Source: Actinomycetospora sp. TBRC 11914
GTDB lineage: Bacteria > Actinomycetota > Actinomycetes > Mycobacteriales > Pseudonocardiaceae
DNA: 64,000 nt
Direction: 5' to 3'
NCBI RefSeq assembly: GCF_012933465.1
Contig: NZ_JABBND010000009.1
Location: 124,001-188,000, forward strand
Shown: piece after piece, positions 18,685 through 26,485 of the stretch
How the letters are laid out: every line of letters begins with the position of its first letter
Position numbering within the stretch: the first letter of the stretch is position 1
Translations under genes and position numbers: made by a program
The notes under the pieces: generated by a model
Seen by the model: only the letters and a program-made list of their open reading frames with translations
What the model was told of the DNA's origin: nothing
Database searches by the model: none

Positions 18685-20136
18685 TCAGTAGCTGGGCTCG
18701 GGGACGGCGAGGTCCTCGTCGGACGCGGCGGGCCCCGGGACGTGCAGGTCGACGAGGTCGGCCCGGGACACGTGGAGCACCAGGCGCACCCAGACGACCG
18801 CGAGCACGCCGTAGACCAGCGCGAAGCCGGCGAGGGACGCGACGAGCTCGACGGGGGTGAGCGTCGGGGACACGCCGTCCGCGGTGCGGAAGAGCCCGAA
18901 GACCAGCCAGGGCTGGCGCGCGGTCTCGGTGAAGAGCCACCCGACGGTCGCCGCGAGCGCGGGCAGCGCCGGGACGACGGGCAGGAAGCGGACGAGCCAG
19001 CGGTCGGCGAGAGCGAACCACCCGCGGCCGGCCGGGTCGAGGTCGCGGCCCTTCCGCGTCCGCCACAGCACCCACGCCGCGACCGCGGTCGCGAGCACGC
19101 CGAACCCGATCATCAGGCGGAACGTCCAGTAGGCCACCGGGATCCACGGGGTGTAGTCCCCGGCACCGAACTGCGTCGCGTACTGGGCCTGCAGGTCGTC
19201 GATGCCCCGCACCGTCGCGGTCGGGTCGCCGGTGGCGAGGAAGGAGAGCAACCACGGGATGTCGAGCGAGACCGGCTGGGCCTGCCCGGGCAGCTGCACG
19301 GCGAAGATCGAGAACGGGGCGTGGGACGTCGTCTCGTAGAGCGCCTCGGCCGCGGCCATCTTCATCGGCTGGACCTCGGTCATCACCTTGCCCAGCACGT
19401 CCCCGCTCAGCGCGACCGCGACGCCGCCGACGAGCGTGGTCCACGCCCCGACCCGGGCGACCAGCCGCCACACCGGGCCCTCGTCGCCGGCGTCGGCCTT
19501 CCACCGCCGCCACACGCCGAGCGCCAGGAGCAGCGCGCCGCCGGCCATGAACGCGCCCGCGATGGTGTGCGGGAAGGACGCGACGACGACCTCGTTGCTC
19601 ATCAGCGCGCCGAAGCTGCCCAGCCGCGCCCGGCCCGTCGTCGGGTCCAGGGCGACCCCGACCGGGTGCTGCATGAACGCGTTGGCCGCGAGGATCACGT
19701 AGGCCGAGATCAGGGTCCCCACGGCGACGACCCAGATCGTCGCGAGGTGCACCGCCGGGCGCAGCCGGTCGCGGCCGAACCACCACAGCCCGAGGAAGGT
19801 CGCCTCGAGGAAGAACGCGAGCATGCCCTCGATCGCGAGGGTCGGCCCGAAGACGTCGCCGTAGTACTGCGCGAAGGCCGACCAGGAGAGCCCGAACTGG
19901 AACTCCTGGACCAGGCCGGTCACGACGCCGACCGCGAACGTCGCCAGGAGCAGCTTCCCGACGAGCAGCGTCGCGCGGCCGAGCCGGGCGTCCTCGCGCC
20001 CCGCGCGGCGGCGGCGCCACCACGCCGTCTGCAGGCCCGCCGCGAGCGCCGAGAGCGAGATCGACAGCGGGACGAACAGGTAGTGGTAGACGGTGACGAC
20101 GGCGAACTGCAGTCGTGAGAGCTCCAGTGCGGTCAC
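18685..20136 (-). CDS. cydA: Cytochrome bd ubiquinol oxidase subunit I
   Basis: 483 aa, GTG start at 20136 behind a strong AAGGGAGG. Carries the hemes and quinol site of cytochrome bd. The first helix has the heme-ligand His at residue 18 (VYHYLFVPLSI, like E. coli His19), and GLVQEFQFGLSWSAFAQYYGDVFG and WVLWRT segments match the family. It is divergent from the BlaI-type repressor, and the shared 108-nt region has operator-like dyads, so that repressor is a candidate regulator. Cytochrome bd serves respiration at low oxygen or when the bc1-aa3 branch is blocked. Confidence 0.96.
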   Translation of the reverse strand: MTALELSRLQFAVVTVYHYLFVPLSISLSALAAGLQTAWWRRRRAGREDARLGRATLLVGKLLLATFAVGVVTGLVQEFQFGLSWSAFAQYYGDVFGPTLAIEGMLAFFLEATFLGLWWFGRDRLRPAVHLATIWVVAVGTLISAYVILAANAFMQHPVGVALDPTTGRARLGSFGALMSNEVVVASFPHTIAGAFMAGGALLLALGVWRRWKADAGDEGPVWRLVARVGAWTTLVGGVAVALSGDVLGKVMTEVQPMKMAAAEALYETTSHAPFSIFAVQLPGQAQPVSLDIPWLLSFLATGDPTATVRGIDDLQAQYATQFGAGDYTPWIPVAYWTFRLMIGFGVLATAVAAWVLWRTRKGRDLDPAGRGWFALADRWLVRFLPVVPALPALAATVGWLFTETARQPWLVFGLFRTADGVSPTLTPVELVASLAGFALVYGVLAVVWVRLVLHVSRADLVDLHVPGPAASDEDLAVPEPSY

Positions 20137-20171
20137 GACGCCTCCCTTCGCGGGGCGAGGTCCACGACGCC

Positions 20172-20199
20172 TCGTAGTACCTACGACAAAGGGTAGTAC
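20172..20199. promoter_or_regulatory. Operator-like dyads between cydA and blaI
   Basis: TCGTAG-tac-CTACGA (20172-20186) is a perfect 6-bp dyad. GTAGTAC occurs twice as a direct repeat (20174-20180 and 20193-20199), 19 nt apart. The second copy overlaps a possible cydA -10 (TACCCT, minus strand, 20195-20190). BlaI/MecI repressors bind TAC/GTA dyads, so this is a likely site for the adjacent repressor. Confidence 0.55.
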
Positions 20200-20210
20200 G
20201 ACATTCTTCG

Positions 20211-20237
20211 TTGACACACCGTGTCGCTGGGTACACT
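20211..20237 (+). promoter_or_regulatory. Promoter of the BlaI-type gene
   Basis: TTGACA (20211-20216) and TACACT (20232-20237) are separated by 15 nt. The -10 ends 7 nt before the GTG at 20245, giving a leaderless mRNA. The 15-nt spacer is shorter than ideal. Confidence 0.55.
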
Positions 20238-20244
20238 CACCCGC

Positions 20245-20631
20245 GTGGCCCTCGGAGAGCTCGAACGCGCGGTCATGGCACAGCTGTGGTCGGCCGACGC
20301 GCCGCTCACCGTGCGGGACGTCCACGACCGGCTCGAGCGCGAGCTCGCCTACACCACCGTCATGACGGTGCTGGGGCGGCTGGCGAAGAAGGGCCTGGTC
20401 CGGCAGGAGCGCGACGGCAAGGCATACCGCTACGCCGCCGCCTCCAGCCGTGAGCAGATGGCCGCCGAGCTCATGCTCGACGCCCTGGGCGACGTCGGCG
20501 AGGACCGGACGGCCGCGCTGGTCGCGTTCGTCGACCGCGTGGGCCCCGAGGAGGCCGAGGCCCTGCGCCGCGCGCTGGACAACCCGGCCGAGATCTCCCC
20601 GCCCACCACGCCGCGATCACCCGAGTCGTGA
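20245..20631 (+). CDS. blaI: BlaI/MecI/CopY family repressor
   Basis: 128 aa from GTG 20245. The winged helix opens ALGELERAVMAQLWS and continues AYTTVMTVLGRLAKKGLVRQERDGKAYRY, closely following BlaI proteins. An upstream GTG at 20221 would add MSLGTLTR; I prefer 20245 because the -10 is 7 nt away, though the LTR resembles mycobacterial BlaI N-termini. M. tuberculosis BlaI has been reported to control the ATP synthase operon and itself. Here the gene is divergent from cydABDC and 32 nt upstream of an M56 protease, a BlaI-BlaR-like pair without a beta-lactamase gene. Confidence 0.85.
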   Translation: MALGELERAVMAQLWSADAPLTVRDVHDRLERELAYTTVMTVLGRLAKKGLVRQERDGKAYRYAAASSREQMAAELMLDALGDVGEDRTAALVAFVDRVGPEEAEALRRALDNPAEISPPTTPRSPES

Positions 20632-20663
20632 GAAGGGCCATAGACGCGCCACACTGACCTGTC

Positions 20664-21587
20664 ATGGCGTCGGTGTGGTTGACGGGGCTCGCCCTCGTGC
20701 TCGCCGGGCCCGTGCCTGCCCTGCTCGCGCGCGCCCGGTGGCCCCGCGCCGTGCCCCGGGCCGCCATCGTCCTCTGGCAGGCCGTCGCGGTCGCCGCCGT
20801 CCTCGCCGCCGTCGGGAGCGCGCTGGCCGCCCCCGAGGCCCTGCTGACCCTCCTGACCCACCCCCAGGAGCGCACCGGCGTGCCGCTGGTGATCGCCGTC
20901 GGGGTCGCCGCCCTGCTCGCGTCGCTGATCGTCGCCCGACTGCTCGGCGTGCTCGTGCTGCTCGCCGTCCGCACCCGCGTGCGCCGGGCCCGCCACCGCG
21001 ACATGGTCGACCTGCTCGCGCGGGCCGAGCAGAACGACGCCGTCGGGTCGCTGCGCTCCGGGACGGTGCTCCGCGTGCTCGACGGAGCCGTGCCGTTCGC
21101 CTACTGCGTGCCGGGCCGGGTCGGGCGCGAGGGCCGGGTGGTGGTCACCGGCGCGACGCTGGACACCCTCTGCCCGGACGAGCTCAGCGCGGTCATCGCC
21201 CACGAGCAGGCCCACCTCGCCGCGCGCCACGACCTCGTCCGCGAGGGCTTCACCGCCCTGCACAAGGCCTTCCCCGTGGTGGCGCGCAGCCGCGAGGCCC
21301 GCGACGCGGTCGCGCTGCTGCTGGAGATGCTCGCCGACGACGCCGGGCGCCGGCGCCACGGCGACGACGCCATGGCCGGCGCGCTGGACGCGTTCGCCTC
21401 GAGCGCCGCGCCGGGCGAGGGCGACGACGTGGTGCAGCGCCGCGACCGCATCCGCGCCCACGTGCGCGGCACGCCGGCCCTCGCCGTCGGGACCTACCTC
21501 GCCGCGGTCGCGCTCGTCGTCGTCCCGACCGTCACGATCGTCATCCCGTGGCTGGTCGACGCCCTCCCGGTGGTGGGGGTCCGGTAG
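20664..21587 (+). CDS. M56 family membrane metallopeptidase (BlaR1/HtpX-like)
   Basis: 307 aa. Hydrophobic segments near residues 5-20, 30-55 and 70-100, then a cytoplasmic protease domain with HEQAHLAARHDLV (HExxH) and a nearby downstream Glu/Asp region, and a final C-terminal helix (YLAAVALVVVPTVTIVIPWLV). It lacks the extracellular penicillin-binding sensor of BlaR1. Paired with BlaI it may cleave the repressor on a membrane signal; that is inferred from context only. A 48-bp palindrome begins 9 nt after its stop. Confidence 0.85.
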   Translation: MASVWLTGLALVLAGPVPALLARARWPRAVPRAAIVLWQAVAVAAVLAAVGSALAAPEALLTLLTHPQERTGVPLVIAVGVAALLASLIVARLLGVLVLLAVRTRVRRARHRDMVDLLARAEQNDAVGSLRSGTVLRVLDGAVPFAYCVPGRVGREGRVVVTGATLDTLCPDELSAVIAHEQAHLAARHDLVREGFTALHKAFPVVARSREARDAVALLLEMLADDAGRRRHGDDAMAGALDAFASSAAPGEGDDVVQRRDRIRAHVRGTPALAVGTYLAAVALVVVPTVTIVIPWLVDALPVVGVR

Positions 21588-21595
21588 GCCGGAGG

Positions 21596-21643
21596 CCATG
21601 TGAACGAATCTGGTCGTCCCGACGACCACGTCCGTTCACATGG
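21596..21643. repeat. 48-bp nested palindrome, family B copy 2
   Basis: Perfect 11-bp outer arms CCATGTGAACG (21596-21606) and CGTTCACATGG (21633-21643); perfect 7-bp inner stem GGTCGTC-cc-GACGACC (21612-21627). It begins 9 nt past the M56 stop. Same length and arms as the copy inside cydDC at 16726-16773. Confidence 0.9.
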
Positions 21644-21782
21644 GCGTGTCCCCCGGCCAGTCCCGCATCGCCCCGCCCTCGCGCCCGCGGTGCGCCCCGC
21701 GGCGGCGCCGGCGCCGGAACCGTCCCGCGAACCCGGCCGTCTCCAGGAGCGCCAGCGCCCCGACCACCCACCAGCACAGCAT
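21636..21782 (-). CDS. Candidate 48-aa membrane microprotein
   Basis: A short reading frame not expected by chance to carry such a good ribosome site: AGAGGAG lies 8 nt before the ATG at 21782. The product begins MLCWWVVGALALLETAGFAG, a plausible membrane helix, followed by an Arg-rich stretch and a short acidic/Trp tail ending PGDTPM. It is 75 nt downstream of meaB on the same strand and its stop falls inside the right arm of the 48-bp palindrome. No family recognised. Could be a spurious frame. Confidence 0.4.
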   Translation of the reverse strand: MLCWWVVGALALLETAGFAGRFRRRRRRGAHRGREGGAMRDWPGDTPM

Positions 21783-21857
21783 CGCCGTCTCCTCTCCGCA
21801 CGAGAGCAGACGCTATGCACTCACCAGGCGTCCACCCGGCAGCGACACGCCGCTGAG

Positions 21858-22829
21858 TCAACCCTCGTCGACGGCGGCCCCGCGCAGTCGGTCCGCCGCC
21901 GCGAACGGGTCCAGCCCGCCGGCGGCCACCTCCTCGGCCAGCCGGTCGAGGGCCGCCGACCCCGACACCGCCCGCAGCTGCGCGCGCAGGTCGGCGAGCG
22001 CGATCGCCTCGATCTCGGCCCGGGCCCGACGACGGCGGCCCTCGTCGCCGCGGCCGTGCTCCACCATCCAGGCCCGATGGGAGTCGATCGCTGCGAGCAG
22101 CTCGTCCAGACCCTCGCCGGTCGACGCGACGGTGCGCACCACCGGCGCCCGCCACCCCGGCCCGCTCTCCCGCCGCGTCATCGCCATGGCGTTCTGCAGC
22201 TCGCGCACGGTCGCGTCGGCGCCCTCGCGGTCGGCCTTGTTGACCCCGAAGACGTCGGCGATCTCCAGGACCCCGGCCTTCGCCGCCTGCACGCCGTCGC
22301 CCATGCCGGGGGCCAGCAGCACCACGGTCGTGTCGGCCAGCGCCACCACCTCCACCTCGGACTGCCCGACCCCGACCGTCTCGACGAGCACCACGTCGCA
22401 GCCCGCCGCGTCGAGCACCCGCAGCGCCTGCGGGGCCGCCGCCGCCAGCCCGCCGAGGTGGCCGCGGGTGGCCATGGACCGGATGAAGACGCCCGGGTCC
22501 GTCGCGTGCTCGCCCATCCGGACCCGGTCACCGAGCAGCGCTCCCCCGGAGAACGGGGAGCTGGGGTCGACCGCGAGCACCCCGACGCGACGGCCGTCGG
22601 CGCGCAGCGCACCGACCAGGGCCGACGTCGTCGTCGACTTCCCGACGCCGGGCGGTCCGGTCAGCCCGACGACGACGGCGTGCCCGGCGTGCGGCGCGAG
22701 GGCCGCGGCGAGGTCCCGCACGCGCGGGCTCTGGTCCTCCACGAGGGAGATCAGCTGGGCCACCGCCCGCGCGGAGCCGTCGCGGGCGCGCGTGACGAGG
22801 TCGTCCAGGTCCGTGCGTGCAGTCGCCAT
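21858..22829 (-). CDS. meaB: MeaB-type G-protein chaperone of acyl-CoA mutase
   Basis: 323 aa from ATG 22829 (AGGA about 10 nt upstream); an ATG at 22847 would add six residues. P-loop GTPase of the MeaB/ArgK family: Walker A GPPGVGKSTTT, VDPSSPFSGGALLGDRVRM, and ETVGVGQSE (switch region) with NKADREGA. It protects and reloads B12-dependent methylmalonyl- or ethylmalonyl-CoA mutases. It is divergent from the epimerase and near ccr; the likely partner mutase meaA is at 37.6 kb. Confidence 0.93.
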   Translation of the reverse strand: MATARTDLDDLVTRARDGSARAVAQLISLVEDQSPRVRDLAAALAPHAGHAVVVGLTGPPGVGKSTTTSALVGALRADGRRVGVLAVDPSSPFSGGALLGDRVRMGEHATDPGVFIRSMATRGHLGGLAAAAPQALRVLDAAGCDVVLVETVGVGQSEVEVVALADTTVVLLAPGMGDGVQAAKAGVLEIADVFGVNKADREGADATVRELQNAMAMTRRESGPGWRAPVVRTVASTGEGLDELLAAIDSHRAWMVEHGRGDEGRRRRARAEIEAIALADLRAQLRAVSGSAALDRLAEEVAAGGLDPFAAADRLRGAAVDEG

Positions 22830-22939
22830 CGGGGCGCATCCTGGCATTCCGGGCCCGCCGACCGGCCCGCTCGGAGGGGCTCACCCGTCCGGGGTCGGGG
22901 TGGCGGCCGTCACCTGCGAAGCGTTTCGATTCAGTCGCT

Positions 22940-22945
22940 TACTGT
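22940..22945 (+). promoter_or_regulatory. -10-like box for leaderless epimerase gene
   Basis: TACTGT lies 7 nt before the ATG at 22953. No Shine-Dalgarno is present. Confidence 0.45.
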
Positions 22946-22952
22946 CCCAAGC

Positions 22953-23405
22953 ATGACTGCACTGGTGGACGCGAGCGTCGGCATCGTGGGCGTGGACCAC
23001 GTCGGGATCGCCGTGCCCGACCTGGACGCGGCGATCGACTGGTACGCCCGGACCCTCGGTCTCGAGGCCACCCACACCGAGACCAACGAGGAGCAGGGCG
23101 TCCGGGAGGCGATGCTGCACGCTCCCGACGACGAGACCGGGGCGGCGGTCCAGCTGCTGGCGCCACTGCACGAGTCCTCGACCATCGCCAAGTTCATCGA
23201 CCGCAACGGCCCGGGTCTGCAGCAGGTGGCCTATCGGGTACGCAACGTCGAGGCGGCCGCGGCGGCGCTGCGGGAGAAGGGCGTGCGCCTGCTCTACGAG
23301 AACGCGCGGCGCGGCACCGCCGACTCGCGGGTGAACTTCGTGCACCCGAAGGACGCCGGCGGGGTGCTCGTGGAACTGGTCGAACCCGCGGCCACCGCCC
23401 ACTGA
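22953..23405 (+). CDS. mce: Methylmalonyl-CoA/ethylmalonyl-CoA epimerase
   Basis: 150 aa vicinal-oxygen-chelate protein. Two paired modules: VDHVGIAVPDLDAAIDWYARTLG with metal-ligand His, and GLQQVAYRVRNVEAAAAALREKGVRLL followed by FVHPKDAGGVLVELVEP with the second His and Glu ligands. It epimerises the 2R/2S forms of methylmalonyl-CoA, and in the ethylmalonyl-CoA pathway also ethylmalonyl-CoA. It lies between meaB (divergent) and ccr (same strand, 88-nt gap). Confidence 0.95.
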   Translation: MTALVDASVGIVGVDHVGIAVPDLDAAIDWYARTLGLEATHTETNEEQGVREAMLHAPDDETGAAVQLLAPLHESSTIAKFIDRNGPGLQQVAYRVRNVEAAAAALREKGVRLLYENARRGTADSRVNFVHPKDAGGVLVELVEPAATAH

Positions 23406-23493
23406 CCGACCGACACCCGTCACAGCCACTTCTCCGCCGTACCTACCCGTCGGTAGCCTGCTGGGCCAACCCGACACTCCGGAGGCATTGACC

Positions 23494-24825
23494 GTGCAGG
23501 AAATCCGCGACGCCATCCTCGCCGACGAGACCGCCGCGCTGGCCGGGATCACCGTGCCCGAGTCCTACCGGGGCATCACCGTCCACGCCGACGAGGCCGA
23601 GATGTTCGCCGGCATGGCCTCGAAGGAGAAGGACCCGCGCAAGTCGCTGCACCTCGACGAGGTGCCGACGCCCGAGCCCGCCGCCGGTGAGGCGCTGGTC
23701 GCCGTCATGGCCAGCGCGATCAACTACAACACCGTCTGGACCTCGATCTTCGAGCCGGTCTCGACCTTCGGCTTCCTCAAGCGCTACGGGCGCATCTCGC
23801 CGCTGGCCAAGCGCCACGACCTGCCCTACCACGTGGTGGGCTCGGACCTCGCCGGCGTCGTCCTCAAGACCGGCGAGGGCGTGCAGATGTGGAAGCCGGG
23901 CGACAAGGTCGTCGCGCACTGTCTGTCGGTCGAGCTCGAGAGCCCCGACGGGCACGACGACACGATGATGGACCCCGAGCAGCGCATCTGGGGCTTCGAG
24001 ACCAACTTCGGCGGCCTGGCTGACGTGGCGCTGGTCAAGACCAACCAGCTGATGCCGAAGCCGGACCACCTGACCTGGGAGGAGGCCGCCTCCCCCGGGC
24101 TGGTCAACTCCACCGCCTACCGGCAGCTGGTCAGCCACAACGGCGCGAACATGACGCAGGGCGACGTCGTGCTGATCTGGGGCGCCTCGGGCGGTCTCGG
24201 GTCCTACGCCACCCAGTTCGCCCTCAACGGCGGCGCGACCCCGGTCTGCGTCGTGTCCTCGCCCGAGAAGGCCGAGCTATGCCGCAAGATGGGCGCCGAG
24301 CTGATCATCGACCGCTCCGCCGAGGGCTACAAGTTCTGGTCCGACCCCGAGACCCAGGACCCCCGCGAGTGGAAGCGCTTCGGCTCGAGGATCCGCGAGC
24401 TGACCGGCGGTGACGACCCCGACATCGTCTTCGAGCACCCGGGCCGCGAGACGTTCGGCGCCTCGGTCTACGTCGCCAAGCGCGGCGGCACGATCGTCAC
24501 CTGCGCCTCGACGTCGGGCTTCATGCACCAGTACGACAACCGCTACCTGTGGATGAACCTCAAGCGGATCATCGGGTCGCACTTCGCGAACTACAAGGAG
24601 GCCTACCTGGCGAACCGCCTGGTGGCCCAGGGGAAGATCCATCCCACGGTCTCGAAGACCTACCCGCTCGCCGAGACCGGTGAGGCGGCCAACGACGTCC
24701 ACCACAACAGCCACCAGGGCAAGGTCGGCGTGCTGTGCCTCGCGCCCGAGGAGGGCCTCGGCGTCACGAACCCGGAGCTGCGCGAGCAGCACCTCGAGGC
24801 CATCAACCGCTTCCGCGGCGAGTAG
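23494..24825 (+). CDS. ccr: Crotonyl-CoA carboxylase/reductase
   Basis: 443 aa medium-chain reductase that converts crotonyl-CoA, CO2 and NADPH to (2S)-ethylmalonyl-CoA. It has the Ccr N-terminus (SYRGITVHADEAEMFAGM), SAINYNTVW, WGFETNFGGLADV, the nucleotide-binding GASGGLGSYATQFALNGGA, and the insert DPREWKRFGSRIREL. GTG 23494 is chosen because GGAGG (23481-23485) sits 8 nt away; a TTG at 23488 is too close. It supplies C2 assimilation and ethylmalonyl-CoA extender units. A family-A 48-bp palindrome starts 26 nt after the stop. Confidence 0.96.
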   Translation: MQEIRDAILADETAALAGITVPESYRGITVHADEAEMFAGMASKEKDPRKSLHLDEVPTPEPAAGEALVAVMASAINYNTVWTSIFEPVSTFGFLKRYGRISPLAKRHDLPYHVVGSDLAGVVLKTGEGVQMWKPGDKVVAHCLSVELESPDGHDDTMMDPEQRIWGFETNFGGLADVALVKTNQLMPKPDHLTWEEAASPGLVNSTAYRQLVSHNGANMTQGDVVLIWGASGGLGSYATQFALNGGATPVCVVSSPEKAELCRKMGAELIIDRSAEGYKFWSDPETQDPREWKRFGSRIRELTGGDDPDIVFEHPGRETFGASVYVAKRGGTIVTCASTSGFMHQYDNRYLWMNLKRIIGSHFANYKEAYLANRLVAQGKIHPTVSKTYPLAETGEAANDVHHNSHQGKVGVLCLAPEEGLGVTNPELREQHLEAINRFRGE

Positions 24826-24851
24826 GCCTGCCGGCCCCCACGGCTTCTCGG

Positions 24852-24899
24852 ACGAACGGCCGGTTCGGCACCCACGAGGGTGACGGGCCGGCCGTTCGT
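24852..24899. repeat. 48-bp nested palindrome, family A copy 2
   Basis: Outer arms ACGAACGGCCGG (24852-24863) and CCGGCCGTTCGT (24888-24899), identical to copy 1 at 3733. The inner stem is CACCC-acga-GGGTG, different from copy 1 but still self-complementary. It lies after ccr. Confidence 0.9.
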
Positions 24900-25019
24900 G
24901 CGTGTGGCCCGGGGCCCCGGGGCGGGGTGACCGGACTCACGACCGGCGTGACCGGGAGCGTTCCGGGCGGCGACGGCGTGTCCGTCACCCGTCCGTGGCC
25001 GTGTCGCACACAGCCCTAG

Positions 25020-25025
25020 TAACCT
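25020..25025 (+). promoter_or_regulatory. -10-like box for leaderless DivIVA-like gene
   Basis: TAACCT lies 6 nt before the ATG at 25032, and no Shine-Dalgarno is visible. Confidence 0.45.
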
Positions 25026-25031
25026 GGGCCG

Positions 25032-26144
25032 ATGCCGTCTGGCGACCGTGATCTGCTGCCTCTGGGCACCGGCTTCGACGTCGTGCGCCGCGGGTACGAC
25101 CGCGGGCAGGTCGAGGAGCACCTCGACCGGGTCGAGGCCGATCTGCGCATCCTCACCGCCGACCGGGACGCCGCGGTCGCCCAGGCGTCCGAGCTCGCCC
25201 GGGCGCTGGACCGCACCCGCGCCCACGTCGAGGAGCTCCGGGCCCAGATCGACCGGCTGGCGGCGCCACCGGACTCCATGGAGGGGCTCTCCGAGCGGCT
25301 GCAGCGCATGCTGCGGCTCGCGCAGGACGAGGCGCGGGAGATGCGCTCCAGCGCCGAGCAGGCCGCGCGACGGACCCGTGAGGAGTCCGACGAGCGGGCC
25401 CGCACCACGGTGGCCGACGCGGAGGACCAGGCCCACCGCACGATCACCGAGGCCGACGAGCACGCCCGGCGGACGGTCGCCGAGGCCGACGAGCAGGCCC
25501 GCACCACCATCGACGAGGCCCGCCGGCACGCGCGCGAACTGCTCGAGGCCGCCGAGGCGGAGGCCGCCGAGGTCCGCACCCGGTACGACGCCGGGCTCGC
25601 GGACAACGAGCGCCGCCGCGGCGACATGGAGGACGAGCACCGCACCACCATGGAGGGCGCCCACGCCGAGGCCGCCCGCATCCGGGCCGAGGCGGAGGCC
25701 GAGCGGCGGCGTCTCGACGAGGAGTCCCGGGCCCGCCGGGTGCAGATCGAGGAGGACTTCGAGATCGCGATGGCCTCGCGGCGCACGGAGTCCATGCGCG
25801 TGCTCGCCCGCAACGAGGCCGACGCCCGCACCCGCGCGGAGACCCAGCTGCGGGACGCCGCCCAGGAGTCGAGCCGGCGGCTGCGCGAGGCCGACGCCGA
25901 GGTCGCGGAGGTCCGCCGGCTGCGCACGCGCGTGACCAACCAGCTGGCCGCGCTGCGCGAGTCCCTGGCCGAGCTGCCGGGCCTGGACGCGTTCCCCGAG
26001 GAGTCGCCCGACGCGACGCACCCGATGCGCACGGCCGGCCCGGCGGCCACCGCCGCCCCCGAGCACCGCGAGGCCCACGACGACGACCGCGACGCGGGCC
26101 GCGCCTACGGCGCCCGCAGCGCCGCGGCCACGTCGTCGTCCTGA
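25032..26144 (+). CDS. DivIVA-domain coiled-coil protein (FilP/Scy/Wag31-like)
   Basis: 370 aa. The N-terminal ~60 residues carry a DivIVA-like motif (GFDVVRRGYDRGQVEEHLDRVEADLRIL). The rest, to about residue 320, is a long charged coiled coil rich in E/A/R with heptad-like repeats such as ADAEDQAHRTITEADEHARRTVAEADEQARTTI. This fits polar-growth or cytoskeletal scaffold proteins of actinobacteria. In Streptomyces, filP/scy lie next to epimerase and meaB genes (from memory), matching the neighbours here. Start by leaderless rule. Confidence 0.75.
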   Translation: MPSGDRDLLPLGTGFDVVRRGYDRGQVEEHLDRVEADLRILTADRDAAVAQASELARALDRTRAHVEELRAQIDRLAAPPDSMEGLSERLQRMLRLAQDEAREMRSSAEQAARRTREESDERARTTVADAEDQAHRTITEADEHARRTVAEADEQARTTIDEARRHARELLEAAEAEAAEVRTRYDAGLADNERRRGDMEDEHRTTMEGAHAEAARIRAEAEAERRRLDEESRARRVQIEEDFEIAMASRRTESMRVLARNEADARTRAETQLRDAAQESSRRLREADAEVAEVRRLRTRVTNQLAALRESLAELPGLDAFPEESPDATHPMRTAGPAATAAPEHREAHDDDRDAGRAYGARSAAATSSS

Positions 26145-26148
26145 CGGG

Positions 26149-26409
26149 TCAGCGGCGCCGCCAGCACCCGGTGTGCCAGTGGCGGCGCTCGTCGCCGCCG
26201 CCGATCTCGTCGACCGGCCAGGCGACGACGTGCGCCGTGCCCGGCCGGATCTCCTGGTTGCAGCCCGGGCAGCGGTAGGACTTCGTCGCCGCCGAGCCGC
26301 TGACGGCCCGCACCGCGTACCGGCGCCCGCCGCGCTCGACGTGCGAGAGCGCACCACCGAACAGCGGACGGGATTCCCCGCCCGCTGTCCGCCGGTTCTT
26401 CCTGGCCAT
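26149..26409 (-). CDS. Conserved small zinc-binding-like protein
   Basis: 86 aa, basic. It has YRCPGCNQEI and HWHTGC, a C-x2-C...H-x-H-x2-C arrangement that could hold one zinc ion. Similar short proteins of unknown function occur next to coiled-coil/DivIVA genes in actinobacteria (from memory). It converges on the DivIVA-like gene with 4 nt between stops, and follows the 3-hydroxyacyl-CoA dehydrogenase gene after the 26431-26470 palindrome. Confidence 0.65.
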   Translation of the reverse strand: MARKNRRTAGGESRPLFGGALSHVERGGRRYAVRAVSGSAATKSYRCPGCNQEIRPGTAHVVAWPVDEIGGGDERRHWHTGCWRRR

Positions 26410-26430
26410 GGTGAGGTGCGCTCCGCGCCC

Positions 26431-26470
26431 GTGAGCACTAAGTGCCGCTATACCGACATTTAGTGCTCAC
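26431..26470. repeat. 40-bp nested palindrome, family F
   Basis: Perfect 11-bp arms GTGAGCACTAA (26431-26441) and TTAGTGCTCAC (26460-26470) enclose a weaker inner pair TGCCG/CGACA. It starts 15 nt after the stop of the minus-strand dehydrogenase. It is more AT-rich than its surroundings. Confidence 0.8.
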
Positions 26471-26485
26471 AAGGCCGCAGGCCAC

